DNA of 64,000 bases, taken from assembly GCF_900086985.1 (NCBI RefSeq), contig NZ_LT593974.1, forward strand, positions 868,001-932,000, read 5' to 3'. A program made the translations under genes and the position numbers. Below, one piece after another: positions 1 to 8,835 of this stretch (positions are counted from its first letter, which is position 1; each line of letters starts with the position of its first letter). Below the pieces are notes generated by a model. It saw nothing but the letters and a program-made list of their open reading frames with translations. It did not search any database and was not told the origin of the DNA. The stretch is from Halomonas sp. HL-93 (GTDB lineage: Bacteria > Pseudomonadota > Gammaproteobacteria > Pseudomonadales > Halomonadaceae).

Positions 1-1
1 G

Positions 2-709
2 ACACTTTGCGAGTCCCAGCAAAATACCGGTTACAGCGTTAACGGCGGGTTTGCCGACTACACCTTGGCGGATGCGGGCTATGTAGGGCGATTACCCGAT
101 GCCGTCGATTTTATCGAAATAGCTCCGGTACTGTGTGCGGGAGTGACGGTTTATAAAGGCTTGAAGATGACCGATACCCGCCCCGGCCAGTGGGTGGTGA
201 TTTCGGGCATTGGTGGCCTGGGCCATATGGCGGTGCAGTACGCCAAAGCCATGGGGTTGAATGTTGCTGCGGTGGATATCGATGACGGCAAGCTAGCCCT
301 GGCCGAGCGGTTGGGCGCCACGGTAACCGTCAACGCCATGAAAACTGACCCAGCGGCCTACCTGAAGAAAACCATCGGTGGTGCTCACGGTGCCTTGGTG
401 ACAGCGGTGTCGCCGAAGGCGTTTGATCAAGCGCAAAACATGCTGCGCCGTGGCGGTACACTGGTGCTTAATGGCCTGCCACCCGGTGATTTCCCGCTGC
501 CGATTTTCAGCACGGTGCTTAACGGTATTACCATTCGCGGCTCTATCGTCGGCACGCGCAGCGACCTGCAGGAAGCCCTGGATTTCGCCGCCGAAGGTAA
601 GGTTAAGGCCACGGTGGCAACCGACACGCTGGATAATATCAACGACGTTTTCCAGCGCATGATCGACGGCAAAATAGAAGGCCGTATTGTGCTCGATATG
701 GCGAGTTGA
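2..709 (+). CDS. adhP: Zinc-type alcohol dehydrogenase, C-terminal part (5' truncated by window edge)
   Basis: The reading frame is open from base 2, so the first methionine in frame (base 65) is internal and about a third of the protein lies outside the window. What remains is the end of the catalytic domain and the Rossmann domain of a medium-chain, NAD(P)-dependent alcohol dehydrogenase, with a GIGGLGH nucleotide-binding turn followed by an acidic residue (VDID) that favours NAD. The fragment matches the AdhP type of propanol-preferring, ethanol-active enzymes, which interconvert primary alcohols and aldehydes in the cytoplasm. The catalytic zinc ligands Cys and His of the N-terminal part cannot be checked. 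A strong terminator follows directly, so this is the last gene of its transcript. Confidence 0.88.
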   Translation, partial: TLCESQQNTGYSVNGGFADYTLADAGYVGRLPDAVDFIEIAPVLCAGVTVYKGLKMTDTRPGQWVVISGIGGLGHMAVQYAKAMGLNVAAVDIDDGKLALAERLGATVTVNAMKTDPAAYLKKTIGGAHGALVTAVSPKAFDQAQNMLRRGGTLVLNGLPPGDFPLPIFSTVLNGITIRGSIVGTRSDLQEALDFAAEGKVKATVATDTLDNINDVFQRMIDGKIEGRIVLDMAS

Positions 710-732
710 TCGCTGTTTAGTGGGTGCGACAC

Positions 733-757
733 AAGGGGAAGGACACTTCCCCTTTTT
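733..757 (+). terminator. Rho-independent terminator after adhP
   Basis: A perfect 9-bp stem (AAGGGGAAG at 733-741 with CTTCCCCTT at 746-754) closes a 4-base loop and runs into a T-rich tail. It lies 24 bases after the adhP stop and also sits beyond the 3' end of the convergent SulP gene. Confidence 0.85.
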
Positions 758-784
758 ATTTGCAAGCTTGCCATTTCCTATCTG

Positions 785-2536
785 CTACTCAGCACTCACA
801 GTAGCTCTATCACCCAGCCAGCGACGTGTCATGCGCTCGGCGTGGGCTAGATTGCTGACGACCGCTAACTTACCTGCTTCGCGCTTAATGCCCGCGCGTT
901 TAATTTTTAGCGCCATACGCGGCGGCAGCCCAGCAAAAATAACGCCTACGTCTTGCTCTCCTAGTTCCCGGCGCAGGCTGTCCAGCGCCACCATGGCGGT
1001 GGTATCCAGGCTTGGCACATCGCGCATATCCAAAATGACAACCCGAACGCCGTGATCAATTACCCGCAGCGTGGCAATGGCCTTTTCGGCCGCGCCAAAA
1101 AACAGCGGTCCGCTGATTTTGTAGAGCGCTACTTCCGGAGGGAAGTGCTGGTCAGAATCGGGCGGATCTAAACGCTGGGTATGGGTCAGCTGTGCCATAC
1201 GGCGGATAAATAGTGCTGCCGCTAGGCCAATACCCACGGCCACCGCGATGACCATGTCGAAAACCACCGTCAGCGCAAAGCAGATTACCAGCACTGATAC
1301 ATCGCTGGCGGGGGCACTTTTTAGCGTATGCAAAAAGTGGCGCGCCTCGCTCATGTTCCAGGCAATAATAAATAGCAGGGCGGCGAGTGCAGCCATGGGT
1401 ACATATCCCAACACCCCCGCCAGGGCGACTACAGCGAGTAATACCACCACTGAGTGCACCAAGGCGGCGATAGGTGAGAAAGCCCCGCTTTTGATATTAG
1501 TTGCCGTGCGGGCAAGTGCCGCCGTGGCGGTAATGCCGCCAAAAAAGGGCACGACTAAATTGCCCAGCCCCTGGCCAATTAGCTCAGCGTTAGGGTCATG
1601 GCGTGTGCGGGTTAGTCCATCCGCCACCACGGCACACAGCAGCGATTCAATCGCTGCCAGTAGTGCAATCGCCAGTGCCGGGCCAAGCAGTGCCTGAATC
1701 AGAGCAAAGTTGATCTCAAGTGGAGCACCATCTGCGCCTGGAAAATGCCAAGGTGCGTTAAAACTAGGCGCAAAGGGTGGAATGCCGCTGCCGGTTTGAC
1801 CTTCGAACTCCCAGCTAAACCGCGAGGCGATAGTATCGACCTCAACGCCACCCATCAGCAGCAGCGCTGCGGCCAGGGTACCCAGCGCCAAGCCAACCAG
1901 TGGGGCAGGGATTGGCGTGTTCAGGCGGGGCCAGATCAGCAGCGTTGCTAAGGTAACAAGCCCGACGCTGACCTCTGCTAGCGACAGGCTGGGCAGCGCT
2001 TGACCAATCAGCATTAGGTTGTGCAGGGTGCTATCGCCTAGCTCCACGCCAGCTAAGCCAAGAAAGTCAGGCAGTTGCAGCAGCGCAATGACCACGCCGA
2101 TGCCCGCAGTAAAGCCCAGGATAACCGGGTAGGGAACGTACTGAATCAGGCTGCCCAGCCGCGACAGCCCCAGCGCCACCAAAATGGCGCCTGCCATTAG
2201 TGTGGCAATCAGCAGTCCACCCAGACCGTGGTTGGCCACAATGGGAAATAGAATGACCACAAAGGCGGCCGTGGGACCGGAGATGTTAAACCGCGAACCA
2301 CCGGTTAAGGCAATCACTGCCCCCGCGACGATGGCGGTGTAAAGCCCATGCTGGGGCGGCACGCCCGTGGCAATTGCCAGTGCCATCGATAGGGGGACCG
2401 CTACCACGCCAATCGTCAGCCCCGCCATTACATCGCGCTTTAATGTGGCCAGCGTATACCCTTCACGCCAGGCGCTGACGAGCGCGCTGCCGGGCATGGG
2501 AAAGACGTATTCCTTGGTGTGATGGCGGCGGGACAT
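785..2536 (-). CDS. SulP family inorganic anion transporter with C-terminal STAS domain
   Basis: This 583-residue inner-membrane protein has the architecture of bacterial SulP (SLC26-like) carriers: a hydrophobic core of roughly residues 25-430, rich in the Gly/Ala/Pro-containing helices of the family (for example GVVAVPLSMALAIATG near residue 45 and the NISGPTAAF motif near 85), then a cytosolic STAS domain (about 465-570). SulP proteins move sulfate, bicarbonate or dicarboxylates, usually with Na+ or H+. Substrate cannot be told from sequence. There is no carbonic anhydrase or sulfur gene next to it that would decide between bicarbonate and sulfate. It is transcribed towards adhP and shares the intergenic terminator region. 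The start follows a weak purine-rich site. Confidence 0.9.
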   Translation of the reverse strand: MSRRHHTKEYVFPMPGSALVSAWREGYTLATLKRDVMAGLTIGVVAVPLSMALAIATGVPPQHGLYTAIVAGAVIALTGGSRFNISGPTAAFVVILFPIVANHGLGGLLIATLMAGAILVALGLSRLGSLIQYVPYPVILGFTAGIGVVIALLQLPDFLGLAGVELGDSTLHNLMLIGQALPSLSLAEVSVGLVTLATLLIWPRLNTPIPAPLVGLALGTLAAALLLMGGVEVDTIASRFSWEFEGQTGSGIPPFAPSFNAPWHFPGADGAPLEINFALIQALLGPALAIALLAAIESLLCAVVADGLTRTRHDPNAELIGQGLGNLVVPFFGGITATAALARTATNIKSGAFSPIAALVHSVVVLLAVVALAGVLGYVPMAALAALLFIIAWNMSEARHFLHTLKSAPASDVSVLVICFALTVVFDMVIAVAVGIGLAAALFIRRMAQLTHTQRLDPPDSDQHFPPEVALYKISGPLFFGAAEKAIATLRVIDHGVRVVILDMRDVPSLDTTAMVALDSLRRELGEQDVGVIFAGLPPRMALKIKRAGIKREAGKLAVVSNLAHAERMTRRWLGDRATVSAE

Positions 2537-2696
2537 GGGTGCAGTCTCTTGGGCGTTACGGAAATCAGACCTTTACGCTACTCTTACCGTTTAGTTCGCA
2601 CAACAGGATGTTGTTTACAGAACTTATGCCCTATCAGGAAGGCTGAGTAGTTTCCTCCGGCGGTTCGCCAGTAAAGTCGGTGCTGTGAAAAAAGAG

Positions 2697-3590
2697 TTAG
2701 GTAGGCTCTCTCCGGAAGATACCGAACTCGCCAGCCATTTCGGCCAGCTTGTTATGCATCGCTACCAGCAGTTCCGATTTGGCCGATCCAGCCCGGTGAA
2801 TCACGCCAATCTGGCGAAAAACCTGAGGATCGCCGAATGGCAGTGTCAGCATGTCACGCCCGTTCTCACGCACGGCGATATCTGGCACGATCCCCGCACC
2901 AAGCCCAGCTGCTACGCACTCTACAATGGCCGGTATAGTATCAATTTCGGCTATTTCCTCTATTTCGACCCCCAAGCGGGCTAATTCGTTGTTGATCAGA
3001 GCGGCTAACGGCACGTCGCTTCCGAACCGGACGAAGGGAAGTTCCTCCAGCAGTTGTTTGACAGGCATTTCCGGGGTGCCGGGCGGTGCAATAACCACCA
3101 GTGGTTCTCGGATGAACGGCGACCAGAGCATGTTGCGCGATACACTGGAATGTTCCGCTACTACCGCGAGGTCCAGCCTGTCGGCATTAACGTCGCTAAT
3201 CAGCGACGAAGACATGCCAACGCGCAGATTTACATTGAGTTCTGGATATTCTTTACGTAGTGCGACGATGGCACGCGGCAGTAAGCCGATGGTACTGGTT
3301 CGTACTGAGCCGATGTTGAGCGTGCTGGTCATACGGCGTTCAGAAAGCACACCTCGTGTTTCATCCACCAAGCTCAGTACTTTCTTTGCGGTTTCTAGCA
3401 TCTGCAACCCACGCAGGTTCAAGCTTGGCGGGCGTGAAGCTCGATTGAAAAGAGGGGTGTCCAACTCCTGTTCTAGTGCATGAATCTGTTGACTGACGGC
3501 TGAGGGAGTTAGATTTACTGCCTGGGCTGCCCGCGCAAAGGTGCCGTGTTCAGAAATCGCGATGAAAGTACGTAGTTGGCGTGTATCCAT
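2697..3590 (-). CDS. LysR family transcriptional regulator
   Basis: The 297-residue protein has the standard LysR layout: a winged helix-turn-helix at about residues 1-60 (with the typical run of FARAAQAVNLTPSAVSQQI) and a two-lobed periplasmic-binding-protein-like effector domain (about 88-290). It is transcribed divergently from the hydroxyacid dehydrogenase gene, the usual arrangement for a LysR protein that activates the adjacent catabolic operon in response to its substrate or an intermediate. An AAGGGG ribosome site lies 8 bases before the ATG. A 13-base sequence in the shared intergenic region recurs upstream of the transporter genes of the same cluster, so it may control both transcripts. 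The effector is unknown. Confidence 0.92.
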   Translation of the reverse strand: MDTRQLRTFIAISEHGTFARAAQAVNLTPSAVSQQIHALEQELDTPLFNRASRPPSLNLRGLQMLETAKKVLSLVDETRGVLSERRMTSTLNIGSVRTSTIGLLPRAIVALRKEYPELNVNLRVGMSSSLISDVNADRLDLAVVAEHSSVSRNMLWSPFIREPLVVIAPPGTPEMPVKQLLEELPFVRFGSDVPLAALINNELARLGVEIEEIAEIDTIPAIVECVAAGLGAGIVPDIAVRENGRDMLTLPFGDPQVFRQIGVIHRAGSAKSELLVAMHNKLAEMAGEFGIFRREPT

Positions 3591-3635
3591 GTATCCGCCC
3601 CTTTGTGAAGTAAATCTTAATATTATGGAAAGTTT

Positions 3636-3648
3636 TATTCGCTTTAAT
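3636..3648. promoter_or_regulatory. Shared 13-mer TATTCGCTTTAAT in the LysR/dehydrogenase intergenic region
   Basis: The same 13 bases occur at 7043-7055, before the tripartite transporter operon. Here it is embedded in an AT-rich stretch with an imperfect inverted repeat (TTTTATT ... AATAAAA). It is a plausible binding site for the adjacent LysR regulator or a shared promoter part; this is inferred from the repetition only. Confidence 0.5.
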
Positions 3649-3755
3649 AAATAAAATCTTCCTGTATTTTGATGATAGCACTTAAGGCAATCTGTTTTGG
3701 GGACATCTTATGGCCCGCTGGTTGATTGCTTCTACTAACAAAGGAGGATTCAGGC

Positions 3756-4766
3756 TTGGCGACGCAAAAGTCGATTCTGGTGACAGGCCCTCACTTAGCC
3801 CATAAGGCTCGGCAAATGGCCGAGTCTGCAGGTTACACCGTCATACACACTCCAGCTTATCCTTCTGAGGGGACGCTGGAAGAGTATATCGAACGTCACG
3901 ATCCTGTAGGCGTCGTTTCCCGGATGGGGCAGTTTACTGCCAAGGCAGCGGCAGCGGGGAAATCATTGAGGGTGATCTCCAAGCACGGTGCGGGGGTTGA
4001 CAATATTGATGTCAGCGCTGCAACGGCCCAGGGCGTACAGGTGTTGCGTGCTGCCGGGGCGAATGCCGTCTCGGTTGCCGAGCATACCGCTGCGCTGATT
4101 TTTGCCACCGTCAAGCAGATCGTTCCGCTTGATAAGGGCATGCGTGCCGGTCGCTGGGAGAAGCCTGATTTCGAGGGGCGGGAACTGGCGGGTATGCGGC
4201 TGGGGCTGATCGGGGCTGGTGCCATAGCCCAAGCCACCGCTCGGGTCGTTGATGGACTGGGATTCGAGTTAACGGTTTTCGATCCCTTTGCCTCGTCCGA
4301 TTGCATTGCCGCCATGGGAGGCCGGCGGGCGGAGCATCTGGAAGATCTGCTGCGAGAGTCGGATATTGTCAGCCTGCATTGCCCTTTGACCGAACAGACT
4401 CATCATTTATTGAACGCCGAAACTTTGCGTCTCATACCCCGTGGCGGCTATGTCATTAACACGGCGCGTGGTGGCCTGATCGATGAGGAGGTGTTGCTTG
4501 AAGCGCTGGAGAATGGCCATCTCGCGGGGGCGGGCCTGGATACCTTTGCAGAAGAGCCACCCAGTAAAGTCAGTCCGCTGATGTGCTCCGAGCGCGTGGT
4601 GCTGAGCCCGCACATTGGCGGTGTTACCGAGGAAGCCGGTGCCCGCGTCGGTATGCTCGCCGTTGGCGGAATCATCGAACTGCTCGCAGGCCGCTCGCTG
4701 CCACCAGACCGTTTGGTCAATGACGTTTCCGGATTGCGCAACCTGTCGACCACTGCAGAGCAGTGA
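3756..4766 (+). CDS. D-isomer-specific 2-hydroxyacid dehydrogenase (NAD(P)-dependent)
   Basis: I start this at the TTG at 3756 because a strong AAGGAGG (3741-3747) lies 8 bases upstream; an earlier TTG at 3726 would place that ribosome site inside the gene. The resulting 336-residue protein has the family layout, with a split catalytic domain and a central Rossmann domain carrying GAGAIA near residue 153. The catalytic triad is present: Arg238 (in NTARGG), Glu267 (AEEP) and His286 (SPHIGG). It should reduce a 2-oxoacid to a D-2-hydroxyacid or the reverse; the sequence resembles phosphoglycerate-dehydrogenase-like members but lacks regulatory domains. Followed after 72 bases by the RraA/aldolase gene, it probably acts on the hydroxyacid imported by the cluster's transporter. 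Substrate unknown. Confidence 0.9.
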   Translation: MATQKSILVTGPHLAHKARQMAESAGYTVIHTPAYPSEGTLEEYIERHDPVGVVSRMGQFTAKAAAAGKSLRVISKHGAGVDNIDVSAATAQGVQVLRAAGANAVSVAEHTAALIFATVKQIVPLDKGMRAGRWEKPDFEGRELAGMRLGLIGAGAIAQATARVVDGLGFELTVFDPFASSDCIAAMGGRRAEHLEDLLRESDIVSLHCPLTEQTHHLLNAETLRLIPRGGYVINTARGGLIDEEVLLEALENGHLAGAGLDTFAEEPPSKVSPLMCSERVVLSPHIGGVTEEAGARVGMLAVGGIIELLAGRSLPPDRLVNDVSGLRNLSTTAEQ

Positions 4767-4838
4767 CGGCCGCAAACGCTGCCGCAGTGTGGCCGCGCAT
4801 ACTCGCTGCAACCCATAACAAGACTTTAGGAGAGCCAG

Positions 4839-5519
4839 ATGACCACCGGTAACAGAATCTTCAAACGTGTGCGTCGAGTCAATGCGCCGACCGTCCTCGA
4901 CTATTCGGCACTGCCGGTCGCCAATGTCAGCGACTGCATGTCGCGCATCTTCGCCGGAGGGCCAGCGTTGCGGCCGATGCATCGCGAAGGTGTGCTAGCC
5001 GGGCCGGCGCTGACCGTGCGTACGCGGCCTGGCGATAACCTGATGCTGCACAAGGCAATCGATATGGCAGAGCCGGGTGACGTGATCGTCTGCGATGCCG
5101 GTGGGGATATGACCAATGCGCTGATGGGTGAACTGATGCTGGCCCAGGCCATCAAGCGGGGCGTGGCCGGTTTTGTGCTGAATGGTGCATTACGTGATCT
5201 TGACGCCTTCCGCGAGCTCAATCTGCCGACTTATGCAGTGGGTGTGACGCATCGCGGTCCCTACAAGAACGGACCGGGGGAGATCAATACCCCGATCAAC
5301 CTCGGCGGCATGGTGATCGAACCCGGCGACCTAATCCTTGGAGACTCCGATGGCGTGTTGTCAGTTCCCTTCGTCGACCTCGAGGCGGTATTGGCGGCGG
5401 CCAAGGCCAAAGGCGCGGCGGAGGAGAAACAAATGGCCGCAATTGAGGCGGGTACCATTGACCGCACCTGGGTGAATCGGGCGCTGGAAGCCTCGGGTTG
5501 TGCATTTGTTGGAGACTGA
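4839..5519 (+). CDS. RraA-like protein, probable 4-hydroxy-4-methyl-2-oxoglutarate/4-carboxy-4-hydroxy-2-oxoadipate aldolase
   Basis: This 226-residue protein belongs to the RraA/HMG-aldolase fold. It carries the Arg119-Asp120 pair in NGALRD and the upstream GEL segment (97-99) that bind pyruvate and the divalent metal in the class II pyruvate aldolases of this family. These enzymes split tertiary hydroxy-acids into pyruvate and a second oxoacid, for example pyruvate plus oxaloacetate, and some decarboxylate oxaloacetate. The RNase E inhibitor RraA has the same fold, but the catabolic neighbours (hydroxyacid dehydrogenase, transporters, LysR regulator) favour an aldolase. TAGGAGA lies before the ATG. 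The gene ends 5 bases before the likely start of the MFS gene. Confidence 0.82.
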   Translation: MTTGNRIFKRVRRVNAPTVLDYSALPVANVSDCMSRIFAGGPALRPMHREGVLAGPALTVRTRPGDNLMLHKAIDMAEPGDVIVCDAGGDMTNALMGELMLAQAIKRGVAGFVLNGALRDLDAFRELNLPTYAVGVTHRGPYKNGPGEINTPINLGGMVIEPGDLILGDSDGVLSVPFVDLEAVLAAAKAKGAAEEKQMAAIEAGTIDRTWVNRALEASGCAFVGD

Positions 5520-5524
5520 ATACC

Positions 5525-6805
5525 TTGCGCCTGCCTCGGGCTGCCTCTCCGTTGGCCCATGCTCCACTCCGTGCTTACCTCGCCGGCAATTTTGCGTCGG
5601 TAGTGGGCACGTGGGGGCAGCGCGTGGTATTGCTCTGGCTCGCGTGGGACATCACGCAGTCGACTTTCATGCTGGGACTGATGGCAATGGCCGACCTTTT
5701 GCCCTCGGTGATCGTGGCGCCCTTTGCTGGTTCTCTGGTGGATCGAAAGGACCGCCTGCGCTTGGCCAGGCAGTTGCAGGTCATGTCATTGGCACCGCCC
5801 TGCATGATGTTAGTAGCGACCCTGACCGGACTGCTCAATCCGGCGATGCTGCTGGCTGTGGCGACTCTCACCGGGGTAGTGAATGGCTTTGATCATCCCG
5901 TGCGTATGGTGGTTGTAGGCGGTATTGTGCCTCAGCCCGACGTTCCGGGTGCTGTGGCAATGAACTCGGTTGTCTTCAATCTGGCACGGATGCTGGGGCC
6001 CGCAGTGGGTGGCGTCACGATCGCACTGCATGCTATGTGGGCAATCTTTATTTTTAATGCAGTCAGCTACTTGATCTTTGCGTTGATCCTTTCGCGGTTG
6101 TCCAGGCGTAGGGCGGACTCAAGAAGCCTCTCTCCTGAGGAAACTGGCGTTGCCTCTGCAAGGCCGGAGACGGCCAGGACAAGAGCCCCATCAAGGGGCG
6201 AGGGCGAGGAAGACGGCTGGTCGACGGTATGGCGAGGTCTGACCAGACGGCACAAAGTTCTCCTGGTGCTTTTCGCGTTTCTGGCGCTGTGCTTTCGGCC
6301 TATCTTCGAGTTGTTGCCTACCTTTGCTGAGAGTTTGGCCCTGAGCGACGCCATGGCGGCACGAGCCTTCTCGCTGATGACCTCGGCGCAGGGAGCGGGG
6401 GCCATGATCGGGGCAGTGGTGGCCTCGGTGCTGCTCTCTCGTGGCCGTCACTTGACGCTCGCACTTGGCTTCGCGGTGGCCGGAGTGCTGGGTTGCGGGG
6501 GCTTTCTGCTCAGTAACTTTCTGTGGGTGGCCTTGGTGGCGCTGACATTTCTATCGGGGGTGATCCTTGCGAATGGAATCTGCACCCAGGTTGTCTTGCA
6601 GACGGAGGTGCCCGATCAAATTCGGGGTAAGGTGCTGTCGCTCTATACGATGATCTTCCGTGGCTTGCCTGCCCTCGGCGCGATGTCGATCGGCATGATT
6701 GCCGATACGGTATCCGAGCGTAAGGTCTTCGCAATTGCCTGCCTGCTTGTATTGGCGATCGTGCTAGTGCTGAGTCCGGTCTTGCGTCATGAGGCGAGTA
6801 AGTAA
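5525..6805 (+). CDS. MFS transporter, EntS-like (MFS_3) type
   Basis: About 426 residues with the spread of hydrophobic segments expected for 12 membrane helices and the loop 2-3 signature (GSLVDRKDRLRL). The N-terminus (NFASVVGTWGQRVVLLWLAW) looks like the EntS/MFS_3 branch, whose members are mostly exporters. I choose the TTG at 5525 because GGAGA (5511-5515) lies 9 bases before it; a TTG at 5498 inside the preceding gene is possible. A hydrophilic stretch of about 35 residues separates the two halves. In the same transcript as the dehydrogenase and aldolase, it may export a toxic intermediate or supplement uptake. Substrate unknown. Confidence 0.82.
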   Translation: MRLPRAASPLAHAPLRAYLAGNFASVVGTWGQRVVLLWLAWDITQSTFMLGLMAMADLLPSVIVAPFAGSLVDRKDRLRLARQLQVMSLAPPCMMLVATLTGLLNPAMLLAVATLTGVVNGFDHPVRMVVVGGIVPQPDVPGAVAMNSVVFNLARMLGPAVGGVTIALHAMWAIFIFNAVSYLIFALILSRLSRRRADSRSLSPEETGVASARPETARTRAPSRGEGEEDGWSTVWRGLTRRHKVLLVLFAFLALCFRPIFELLPTFAESLALSDAMAARAFSLMTSAQGAGAMIGAVVASVLLSRGRHLTLALGFAVAGVLGCGGFLLSNFLWVALVALTFLSGVILANGICTQVVLQTEVPDQIRGKVLSLYTMIFRGLPALGAMSIGMIADTVSERKVFAIACLLVLAIVLVLSPVLRHEASK

Positions 6806-7009
6806 TCAGCAGATAGCAATGTGGCGCCGACTCCATGATCTACCAACCCGCGTATTCGTTCGGCACCGTGCGAGTAGGTGACTTCCGTGGCAGTGGCATT
6901 ATCCTTTGGTCGTATCTCAGGGACGCTGACTTATGAGCGTATATAAGAGCGGGTTGCCGCAACCCCAGAACTGACGGGCTTCGAGACGATCTGTGGCATC
7001 GATAATAAT

Positions 7010-7030
7010 AGATTTAAAAATTTTAAATCT
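7010..7030. promoter_or_regulatory. Perfect palindrome AGATTTAAAA-A-TTTTAAATCT
   Basis: Ten-base arms around a single central A, 110 bases before the substrate-binding-protein gene. It could be an operator for a dimeric regulator. No run of T after a GC stem makes a terminator unlikely. The segment AAATCTTCC at its right end also occurs next to the 13-mer in the LysR intergenic region. Confidence 0.5.
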
Positions 7031-7042
7031 TCCGTGAAGAAG

Positions 7043-7055
7043 TATTCGCTTTAAT
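7043..7055. promoter_or_regulatory. Second copy of shared 13-mer TATTCGCTTTAAT
   Basis: Identical to 3636-3648. It lies 13 bases after the palindrome and about 85 bases before the start of the transporter operon, a position suited to regulator binding or a promoter element. Confidence 0.5.
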
Positions 7056-7139
7056 TTAGCAGGGCTGTATTTTTTACTGGGTGCTTGAGGCTATAGCTTC
7101 CTCGAAATCACTTTCAACGTTAATGGGAGTAATAAAAAT

Positions 7140-8096
7140 ATGACAATCAAGATTCCGAGTATCGCCGCCGCTCTCCTAGTAGCTGCTGCAACCTCGACAC
7201 AGGCATTTGCCGAATACCCCGAGGATAGAATCGAGGTGATCGTCGGTTTTGCGGCCGGTGGTGGTACCGATGTAATGGCCCGTACTATTGGGCCGTTCCT
7301 GGAAGAGTATCTGGGTAATGATGCTTCTGTTGTGGTCAAGAATAAGCCGGGGGCCAGTGGTCAGATTGGTATTACCGCTGTGGCCGAGGCCGATCCGGAT
7401 GGCTATACGATCGGCACCTACAACCTGCCTGGTGTGATGGCTCGCACGCAGGATCGCGATGCTGATTACGACACGGAAAGCTTCACGTACTTGGCCAATA
7501 TCGTGAACGATCCTAATGTGATCGTGACTCCCAAGGATAGCGACATCGATACCATGGATAAGCTCGTCGAAGCCGCACAGGAAAAGCCTGGCGCGGTCAC
7601 TGTGGGCATGTCTAGCCTCGGTGGTGATGATCACTTCTTCCTGATCCGACTCACCGAGGAGACCGATGCCGAATATACCATCGTACCCTTTGAAGGCTCA
7701 GCTCCGGCACGAAGTGCCTTGATGGGCGGGCATGTCACCATGGGTATTATTAATCTTTCCGAGGTGGTCAATTTCCGTGATGAACTGAACGTAGTTGGCA
7801 TTGCTACTAAAGAGCGTAATGAGCTGGCGGAAGATGTTCCGACCTTTTCCGAGCAGGGATATGACCTCTTTCATGGTGCTTTAAGGGGGTTTGTGGCCCC
7901 TGATGGTCTTCCTGCCGATGTCGAGGAAAAGCTGCTCTCCGCTTTTGAAAAGACCTTCGAAGACCCCGAGTTCAAGGAGGCTATGGAGAAGTCAGGCAAT
8001 CCAGTGGAACTGACCCTGGGAGAGGATTTCCGTGAACTCAATGCCGAGCAGTTCGAGCTGGCAAAACGCGTCTGGGAAGACTCTCCCTGGAAGTGA
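7140..8096 (+). CDS. Tripartite tricarboxylate transporter substrate-binding protein (TctC/Bug family)
   Basis: A 318-residue periplasmic binding protein with a Sec signal peptide cleaved near residue 24 (TQAFA/EYPED). The mature part has the Bug/TctC layout, including the VGFAAGGGTDVMAR loop near residue 35 and GASGQIG near 70, which contact carboxylate groups of the ligand in this family. It captures an organic acid in the periplasm and passes it to the TctA/TctB permease encoded just downstream (157 bases to tctB, then 9 bases to tctA). The dehydrogenase and aldolase upstream suggest a branched or hydroxylated di- or tricarboxylate, but the ligand cannot be predicted. Confidence 0.92.
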   Translation: MTIKIPSIAAALLVAAATSTQAFAEYPEDRIEVIVGFAAGGGTDVMARTIGPFLEEYLGNDASVVVKNKPGASGQIGITAVAEADPDGYTIGTYNLPGVMARTQDRDADYDTESFTYLANIVNDPNVIVTPKDSDIDTMDKLVEAAQEKPGAVTVGMSSLGGDDHFFLIRLTEETDAEYTIVPFEGSAPARSALMGGHVTMGIINLSEVVNFRDELNVVGIATKERNELAEDVPTFSEQGYDLFHGALRGFVAPDGLPADVEEKLLSAFEKTFEDPEFKEAMEKSGNPVELTLGEDFRELNAEQFELAKRVWEDSPWK

Positions 8097-8253
8097 TGAG
8101 ACTTTACATAAAACGCAATCAACCCGCGAGTTTAGGTCTATTACCCATCTCTTAGCGGAGATGTCGGCCGATAAGTTGTTCCAAGCGTGGTCTGTGGCGC
8201 CTTTGGTGGCGCTGCAGCCTAAGTCTCATGCCAGCAAGAATAGAGGAGACGTC

Positions 8254-8826
8254 ATGAGCAGACCAGATAATGCCAACAGTGAAGACGTGAGAGATACTGA
8301 TTATCGTGACGCTGACTCAAAAGATCAGGGTTCGTTATCGGGAGCAAATTTGAATGAATATTCAGGCGAAAAGAGCGTGCGCGGCCTACATCATGACTTG
8401 ATTGTCGGGCTTGTTGTCATTGTAGGGGCATCCTACTTGCTGACTTTTGCCTTGGATATGCCGCCGATGAGCTCTGTGTTGCCGATCGCCATGCTGGGAG
8501 CGCTGATTGTGCTTTCGTTACTCATGGTGCTTCGTACGCTCATTAATATCAGGAATGGGCGCTCTATGGCGCATCGCTATCAAGTCTTTGTGAATAAGCG
8601 GCGATTTTTCGGCATTACTTTTGCCATCCTTGCTTATTCTCTAGGCGTGTCGCTAATAGGCTTTTATACGACCACGGCAATGATGATTCCGGCGGTTGCT
8701 TGGTGCTTTGGCTATCGACATATCAAGCGATTGCTATTGGCCGACCTGATTTTTACAGGCGGATTGGCAATCATCTTTGTGCTTCTCATGGGGCAAGACT
8801 TGCCCCCCGAATTCTTTATCCGCTAA
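8254..8826 (+). CDS. Tripartite tricarboxylate transporter small permease subunit (TctB family)
   Basis: I start at the ATG at 8254, preceded by AGAGGAGA; an upstream in-frame ATG overlapping the tctC-like gene has no ribosome site. The 190-residue protein has a hydrophilic, acidic N-terminus of about 45 residues and then four or so membrane helices, including the FGITFAILAYSLGVSLIGFYT segment split by charged loops, as in the small TctB subunit that stabilises the TctA channel. The N-terminal extension rich in Asp and Ser is longer than usual for the family and has no obvious role. Confidence 0.85.
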   Translation: MSRPDNANSEDVRDTDYRDADSKDQGSLSGANLNEYSGEKSVRGLHHDLIVGLVVIVGASYLLTFALDMPPMSSVLPIAMLGALIVLSLLMVLRTLINIRNGRSMAHRYQVFVNKRRFFGITFAILAYSLGVSLIGFYTTTAMMIPAVAWCFGYRHIKRLLLADLIFTGGLAIIFVLLMGQDLPPEFFIR

Positions 8827-8835
8827 GGGGGCTAT

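Larger units (their letters stand above)
6806..7139 (+). other. 334-base intergenic region before the tripartite transporter operon
   Basis: No convincing gene is present. The first 200 bases are of ordinary composition. The last 130 are AT-rich and hold a perfect 10-bp palindrome (7010-7030) and the 13-mer shared with the LysR intergenic region (7043-7055), so this is probably the regulated promoter of tctCBA-like genes. A GGGAG ribosome site precedes the start at 7140. Confidence 0.6.
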
